DNA from: Methanomassiliicoccales archaeon
GTDB taxonomy: Archaea; Thermoplasmatota; Thermoplasmata; Sysuiplasmatales; Sysuiplasmataceae
Reading direction: 5' to 3'
Length of the DNA: 9,511 nucleotides
NCBI GenBank assembly: GCA_027365715.1
Contig: DAHXLZ010000336.1
Span: forward strand, 1-9,511
A program made the position numbers and the translations under genes. A model generated the notes under the pieces. That model saw nothing but the letters and a program-made list of their open reading frames with translations, had not been told where the DNA came from and made no database searches. This document shows, piece after piece, positions 6,244 through 9,511 of this stretch (positions within the stretch are counted from its first letter, which is position 1; the number at the start of each line of letters is the position of its first letter).

Positions 6244-7620
6244 TTAACTCCCGCCGCTCCCTTTCACTAATGTGCTGGCCGCGTCGGCCAGATTCATCGT
6301 CTGCTCCCTGCCCGTGGCCATATCGTGCAGCAGGATCTTCCCCGTTTCCAGTTCCCGCCTGCCCACAACGATGACATAGGGTATGCTATTTTTGTCCGCA
6401 TATTCGAAAGATTTTCCAATGCTCTTTTCGAATGCGATGTCACAGCTGAGCCCGCGCTTTCTGAGATCGTCTGCCATGTGAAGGCACTCATTAAGAGTCT
6501 TGAGCGGGACGATAAGAACCTGCGGCACATGCAGAATTGCAGCCGAAGTTCCGCTGAATTTCCTCTCTTCCAGAACCATATAAATGACATCCAGGCCAAA
6601 TGTCATCCCGGTTGCCGGAAACACCTTATTCCCGCCGACAAAATGATCTATCATACCATCCCACCTTCCTCCTGCAGCAAGAGAGCTGGCTATCTTGCTC
6701 TGCCCTTCCTTGACGTAGACTTCCCACATCGGTCCGGTGTAATAGCTGAGCCCTCTTGCCAGGGTTGGCAGGAATTCTAGATCAGCGGTGGAGCCGAAAC
6801 TTTCCATGAAACCGAATAATTCCCTGAGTTCCATGACACCCTCAATGCCTCCACTATCGGTCAGAATCCTGCCGAAAAATTCAAGCCGTTCCAGATGGCC
6901 CTCTTTGGCCGAGGACTCGTTCAGTATGGACATGAGTTTGTCAGCAGCGGATGGTGAGATGCCTTTCTGCGTCAGTTCTTCCCTTACACTCTTCTCGCCG
7001 AACTTTACAAGCTTATCCAGGGCAAGGGCTGTGTCAACGTGCAGTTCAGGCGGTATAGCACAGTGGCTGAAGATACCAAACAGAATCTTCCTGTCATTAA
7101 CACATACCGAAACATTCAGCCCCAGTTCGCGGAAAATGTCAAAGGTCATCATGATCAGCTCCGCATCGGCGGCCACGCTCTTCACGCCGACGACATCTGC
7201 ATCACACTGAGTAAATTCCCTGAGTCTTCCAGTCTTGACGGGGCCATCCCTGAACACCTTTCCAATCTCATATCTTTTGAAAGGCATCTTCAGATTCTGA
7301 TTGAGGGCTACGAGCTTTCCAAGTTTGAAAGTGAGTTCATACCTCAGACACAGGTTTCTGCCGCCCTGATCCTGCAGTTTGTATGTTTCCTTAAGTATCT
7401 CGGAGCCGCCGGTGTACTTGCTTGCATCGACCTCATAATGCTCCAATATGGAAGTCTCAACCGGTCCGTAACCATATTTCATGAAATTTGATTTCAGCAC
7501 ACCGGCTATGTATTCCCTGATTATCTGTTCTGCCGGAAGGTAATCCCTTGTTCCTTTGACTTCCAGAAAATCAGGTGGAATGCTCCTGATGTTCTCGTTT
7601 ACGTTTGACTCCTTAGACAT
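6244..7620 (-). CDS. hisS: Histidyl-tRNA synthetase
   Basis: A class II aminoacyl-tRNA synthetase of 458 residues that charges tRNA-His (EC 6.1.1.21). It has KGTRDYLP (22-29) at the start of the catalytic core, motif 2 (RYEIGKVFRDGPVKTGRLRE, 116-135, with QCDAD following), the histidine-specific loop RGLSYYTG (289-296), GGRWDGM (317-323) and motif 3 PATGMTFGLDVI (335-346). A C-terminal anticodon-binding domain covers about 365-455. Most HisRS proteins have Asp where this one has Ser291 in the RGLDYYTG loop. The ATG at 7620 is the only upstream start that keeps the N-terminal region at normal length; an A/T-rich box at 7655-7668 lies about 35 nt upstream. A bifunctional HisZ-type regulator is unlikely, because the anticodon domain and the motif 2 Arg are present. 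Confidence 0.96.
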   Translation of the reverse strand: MSKESNVNENIRSIPPDFLEVKGTRDYLPAEQIIREYIAGVLKSNFMKYGYGPVETSILEHYEVDASKYTGGSEILKETYKLQDQGGRNLCLRYELTFKLGKLVALNQNLKMPFKRYEIGKVFRDGPVKTGRLREFTQCDADVVGVKSVAADAELIMMTFDIFRELGLNVSVCVNDRKILFGIFSHCAIPPELHVDTALALDKLVKFGEKSVREELTQKGISPSAADKLMSILNESSAKEGHLERLEFFGRILTDSGGIEGVMELRELFGFMESFGSTADLEFLPTLARGLSYYTGPMWEVYVKEGQSKIASSLAAGGRWDGMIDHFVGGNKVFPATGMTFGLDVIYMVLEERKFSGTSAAILHVPQVLIVPLKTLNECLHMADDLRKRGLSCDIAFEKSIGKSFEYADKNSIPYVIVVGRRELETGKILLHDMATGREQTMNLADAASTLVKGSGGS

Positions 7621-7654
7621 CGTTTCGCCTTGCCTGCATCGGTTGTCACATATC

Positions 7655-7668
7655 GTTTTATTTCATAA
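7655..7668. promoter_or_regulatory. Putative TATA region upstream of hisS, possibly bidirectional
   Basis: TTTATTTCATAAAT is A/T rich on both strands. On the minus strand it lies about 35-48 nt before the hisS ATG. On the plus strand it would place a transcription start near 7688, just before the run of hairpins at 7701-7862. Confidence 0.4.
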
Positions 7669-7700
7669 ATGTGAGGTTCGACCCTGACAAGGTCGCGGAT

Positions 7701-7862
7701 AGCGGGACATAAGCCGCCCGCAGGCCACTTATGTCTCGCTCACCCGGTTACACCTTCCGTGAAGAAGAGCTTCCCTCCTGCAGGCAGGAGAGACGCGACA
7801 GACATGGAAAGGGGACGCGGTACGCGAAAACATCGGGGACGTTTTCCATGTGTCTGTACGTC
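7701..7862 (+). other. Structured non-coding region, three successive hairpins; candidate ncRNA
   Basis: The 347-bp gap between hisS and vapC has no gene but contains three stem-loops in a row. Stem 1 is AGCGGGACATAAG (7701-7713) with CTTATGTCTCGCT (7728-7740): 13 pairs including one G-U on the plus strand. Stem 2 is CTCCTGC (7775-7781) with GCAGGAG (7784-7790). Stem 3 is an extended helix in which GACG, ACAGAC and ATGGAAA (7792-7810) pair with TTTCCAT, GTCTGT and CGTC (7843-7862), with a 2-nt bulge and a small internal loop. The G-U pair in stem 1 becomes A-C on the other strand, weakly favouring a plus-strand RNA. It matches no RNA family that I recognise; SRP and RNase P RNA signatures are absent. 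A decayed mobile element is the alternative. Confidence 0.5.
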
Positions 7863-7967
7863 TGCTGCAAAAGAATCTGGACTATGACTTGAATGTTTCT
7901 TCAAACTCAGGACAAGGTCGGTCGTTACTTAAAACCATTAAACTATCCGGCGGAGGAAGTCAGCCGG

Positions 7968-8345
7968 CTAGAAGAACAAAAGACCTGCTTCTTTGAATAC
8001 ACCAAAGCGTTTGTTATCCATGGTAAAGATGCTCCCGCCGTTATTTATGACGGTCGCAGCAATCATTGAATCCATGCGTCGGACCTTTCTTCCTTTTCTT
8101 TCCGCCATAATCTCCAGCGTGGATGAAAGTTTTGCGTCCTCCCGGGTGTATTCCAGCACCGGTATGTCAGAGAGCTCATGAGATTGCTTTGCATACTTTT
8201 CCAGCCCGTATCTGACTTCGTGCAGGTTCAGTGCAGTTGTGCAAAAGGGTTCTCTGCTCTCAAGTATTCTGCTGTAATGCCGTTCACCTGCTGAAGAATT
8301 CCTGTCGAATATTTCGATAAGGACGTCTGAATCCAGAACTATCAT
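7968..8345 (-). CDS. vapC: VapC-family PIN-domain ribonuclease toxin
   Basis: A 125-residue PIN-domain protein with the acidic residues that bind metal in this nuclease fold: Asp5 and Asp7 in MIVLDSDVLIE, Glu43 in LHEVRYGL, Asp92 in MDSMIAATV and Asp110 in FTMDNKRF. Length and motif order are typical of VapC toxins, which cut tRNA or rRNA and are held inactive by the antitoxin made from the gene before it. Its ATG overlaps the vapB stop by 4 nt (ATGA, 8342-8345), so translation is probably coupled. All catalytic acids are present, so the toxin looks intact. Its RNA target cannot be predicted. Confidence 0.93.
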   Translation of the reverse strand: MIVLDSDVLIEIFDRNSSAGERHYSRILESREPFCTTALNLHEVRYGLEKYAKQSHELSDIPVLEYTREDAKLSSTLEIMAERKGRKVRRMDSMIAATVINNGGSIFTMDNKRFGVFKEAGLLFF

Positions 8346-8554
8346 AATCGTTTTTCACCCCGTCTGGATGCTATCTCGTTCAGCAGCTTCTTCTTATCCC
8401 TGAATTCCGCAGATCCCCTCATTTTTGTAAGGGCATCAACAGGCCTTCCTTCAAGCGACAATCGTTCAAAGAGCTCACTGAAACTCTCATCCTTTCTCTT
8501 GATCTTCTTCAATTCTTCATATACTTCATTCCTGATTGTAATTGTCTTTGACAT
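8342..8554 (-). CDS. vapB: VapB-type antitoxin
   Basis: A 70-residue protein directly before vapC. The N terminus, MSKTITIRNEVYEELKKIK, looks like a ribbon-helix-helix DNA-binding segment. The charged C-terminal half (KMRGSAEFRDKKKLLNEIASRRGEKR) would wrap the toxin. It resembles the archaeal VapB antitoxin family once called UPF0330. The frame is open up to 8623, but the upstream 23 residues are unlike the family and contain the operator, so the ATG at 8554 is chosen. No Shine-Dalgarno is visible; a TATA-like TTAAACTTATG sits about 30 nt upstream, so the message is probably nearly leaderless. Antitoxins of this kind usually repress their own operon. Confidence 0.9.
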   Translation of the reverse strand: MSKTITIRNEVYEELKKIKRKDESFSELFERLSLEGRPVDALTKMRGSAEFRDKKKLLNEIASRRGEKRL

Positions 8555-8577
8555 AACAGTTGTTATGTTCAAACATA
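8552..8577. promoter_or_regulatory. Putative vapBC operator: two overlapping palindromes
   Basis: CATAACA and TGTTATG (8552-8567, 2-nt spacer) form one inverted repeat that includes the vapB start codon. TATGTT and AACATA (8564-8577, 2-nt spacer) form a second that shares TATG with the first. Both lie between the putative TATA box and the vapB coding region, where a bound VapBC complex would block transcription. Confidence 0.55.
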
Positions 8578-8580
8578 CAC

Positions 8581-8594
8581 ATAAGTTTAACTGG
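8581..8594 (-). promoter_or_regulatory. Putative TATA box of vapBC
   Basis: On the minus strand this reads AGTTAAACTTATGT, centred about 32 nt before the vapB ATG, with the palindromic operator immediately downstream. Confidence 0.45.
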
Positions 8595-8656
8595 CAATGC
8601 ACATGATCTTCTGTGGATTCCATGGCAGAAACCTGGAGTGTAGATGTCCGACACCA

Positions 8657-8696
8657 TTGTCAACTACCACCGATTAAAATTGGTGGTGGTTGACAA
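8657..8696 (+). repeat. 18-bp inverted repeat forming a strong hairpin
   Basis: TTGTCAACTACCACCGAT (8657-8674) pairs along its full length with ATTGGTGGTGGTTGACAA (8679-8696) around a TAAA loop. Sixteen pairs are Watson-Crick and two are G-U in plus-strand RNA; on the minus strand those two become A-C mismatches. No T run follows, so it is not an obvious terminator. It may be an end hairpin of an IS200/IS605-type element or part of an RNA. No transposase is next to it. Confidence 0.8.
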
Positions 8697-9223
8697 CCAT
8701 TCACCATTCAAACTCCGTTATCCGTCATATCCAATGGACGTTATGTTCTGAGGGTGTAGCGGGTGTATTCTGTCAATGTTAACCGGCCTGACATTACTGA
8801 GAACACGAAGTCTTCAGATCAGGTCTGCAGAAGCCTTCGTTGAAATATCGGCTAAATACCAAATTCCGATCATCTGCAGACCACAGATTGTGAATGTACC
8901 GATTCATTAGTCTCTCCGAAAGCACGCTGAACCCATATCCAAACCTTATTTGTATGCCGCTGGCGATTCAGATTCGGGATGCACTTGAAGGAATGCCATA
9001 ACAGAAGGATACTGAACTGGAAACCGAAACTACAGAGGAATATCATGTGAGATGTGGGCCGAAGCAGAGGCAGCGAGATAGTACGCAGGCACAATCCGGG
9101 ACATCATTATTTCCAGCGTGTCTTCAGTCCGTCTTTTCAACAGTTACAGGGAATGCTGTCGTTGAGAGCCATTGTATTTCATACCATGCTGCCTGACGGT
9201 CTATGTCCGCCATAGGCAACATG
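8697..9223. other. 527-bp stretch without a recognisable gene
   Basis: I see no credible gene here. One plus-strand frame reads from an ATG at 8894 for 35 codons to a TAA (8999), then stays open for 64 more codons to about 9193. The composition is not convincingly protein-like and no family is recognised. GGTCTGCAGA (8822-8831) and TCTGCAGACC (8873-8882) form a 10-bp inverted repeat, mostly because both contain the palindrome TCTGCAGA. The region may hold debris from insertion sequences, given its neighbours. Confidence 0.4.
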
Positions 9224-9271
9224 GGCTTTGTGAAAAAAGTAGCCAAAAACGCATAGTTTTTTCACAAAGCC
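9224..9271. repeat. Perfect 15-bp inverted repeat at the end of an insertion sequence
   Basis: GGCTTTGTGAAAAAA (9224-9238) and its exact complement TTTTTTCACAAAGCC (9257-9271) are separated by 18 nt. They lie 25 bp beyond the transposase stop codon. The 9224 copy has the position and orientation of a terminal inverted repeat reading into the element. The second copy faces it, so minus-strand mRNA would end in a long hairpin. Confidence 0.8.
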
Positions 9272-9295
9272 GGCAACGTGTGCTTTGGGACAAAA

Positions 9296-9511
9296 TTACT
9301 GTTCGGTCCCTTTCAGCATTTCCGGATGCGTGTATGTGAGATAGCAGCACTGTCTCACATTGTGCACATTCGCCTTCAGAAACTCTTCCGTCTTCTTTCT
9401 CTCCGGCAGCTTCTTCCTTATCTTTGCCTGCAGCCTTCTCTTCAGCATGGACATTACAGACTCCACGTTCGAACGCATGTGGTAGACACTGAGCCACTGC
9501 TGCGGGTCGAG
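9296..9511 (-). CDS. DDE transposase, C-terminal 71 residues
   Basis: The minus-strand frame is open from the window edge to a TAA at 9296-9298. It contains YHMRSNVESVMSMLK, an exact match to the Y-(2)-R-(3)-E-(6)-K signature of IS4/IS5-superfamily transposases; its Glu is the third catalytic DDE residue. The tail, with basic residues and KANVHNVRQCCYLTY, matches the usual C-terminal helix with a conserved HN. The N-terminal part with the two Asp residues lies beyond the window, so activity cannot be judged. The ATG at 9478 is internal. The ending about 25 bp before the inverted repeat is the normal layout of a compact IS. Confidence 0.85.
   Translation of the reverse strand, partial: LDPQQWLSVYHMRSNVESVMSMLKRRLQAKIRKKLPERKKTEEFLKANVHNVRQCCYLTYTHPEMLKGTEQ

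Larger units (their letters stand above)
9224..9511 (-). mobile_element. Insertion sequence, 3' end only (IS4/IS5-type DDE)
   Basis: The last 288 bp combine a probable terminal inverted repeat at 9224 with the end of a transposase gene read on the minus strand; the rest of the element lies outside the window. The other end and the target duplication cannot be seen, so the left boundary at 9224 is a proposal. Confidence 0.6.

Noticed and set aside
7660..7740. Possible tRNA or SRP/RNase P RNA, suggested by GGTTCGACC and by GTGTAACC on the minus strand
   Set aside because: No cloverleaf can be formed around the T-loop-like sequence, and the other conserved SRP and RNase P segments are missing.
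8822..8882. 10-bp inverted repeat GGTCTGCAGA/TCTGCAGACC
   Set aside because: Eight of the ten bases are the self-complementary TCTGCAGA, so the match carries little information.
8870..9094. 74-codon minus-strand frame with a hydrophobic stretch
   Set aside because: No start signal, no homology that I recognise, and it lies in a region of mixed short frames; not supportable as a gene.
9201..9497. 98-codon minus-strand frame in the transposase region
   Set aside because: The overlapping minus-strand frame ending at 9296 has the exact DDE signature and stays open to the window edge; this one is out of phase with it and runs through the IS inverted repeat.

Overview
The window looks like chromosomal DNA of a moderately GC-rich euryarchaeon, most likely of the Thermoplasmata. 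Three things support this: both archaeal ether-lipid synthases (GGGP synthase and DGGGP synthase), a tRNA-Tyr with a C1:G72 pair and an intron after position 37, and many genes with a TATA-like box 30-40 nt before the start codon and no Shine-Dalgarno, as in short-leader or leaderless transcription. Placement below archaea is inference from gene content only.

Layout. 1-474 (+) is the C-terminal part of a Trm11/Trm-G10-type tRNA guanine-N2 methyltransferase. 613-2094 (-) is an intramembrane M50 (site-2-protease-like) metalloprotease with an unusual beta-rich tail. 2095-3038 holds no intact gene; short coding-like stretches jump between frames and suggest a decayed gene. 3039-4639 (+) is a two-gene operon with a 4-nt ATGA overlap, encoding DGGGP synthase and GGGP synthase, the two enzymes that attach geranylgeranyl chains to glycerol-1-phosphate. 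4669-5256 (-) is pdxT, the glutaminase subunit of PLP synthase. 5381-5809 (+) is a HIT-family hydrolase. 5893-6001 (-) is an intron-containing tRNA-Tyr(GTA). 6244-7620 (-) is histidyl-tRNA synthetase. 7621-7967 has no gene but is rich in hairpins. 7968-8554 (-) is a vapBC toxin-antitoxin operon with two overlapping palindromes at the vapB start. 8555-9223 has no convincing gene but contains a striking 18-bp hairpin. 9224-9511 is the 3' end of an insertion sequence: a partial DDE transposase on the minus strand, followed by a perfect 15-bp inverted repeat.

The left two thirds are housekeeping genes (tRNA modification, lipid synthesis, cofactor synthesis, translation). The right end, from about 7.6 kb on, is accessory in character: toxin-antitoxin, hairpin elements and IS remnants. 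I found no CRISPR array and no clear new multigene defence system. The points most worth a second look are the structured non-coding DNA at 7701-7862, the hairpin at 8657-8696, the inverted repeat beside the transposase, and the tRNA intron, whose splice-site fold departs from the consensus.
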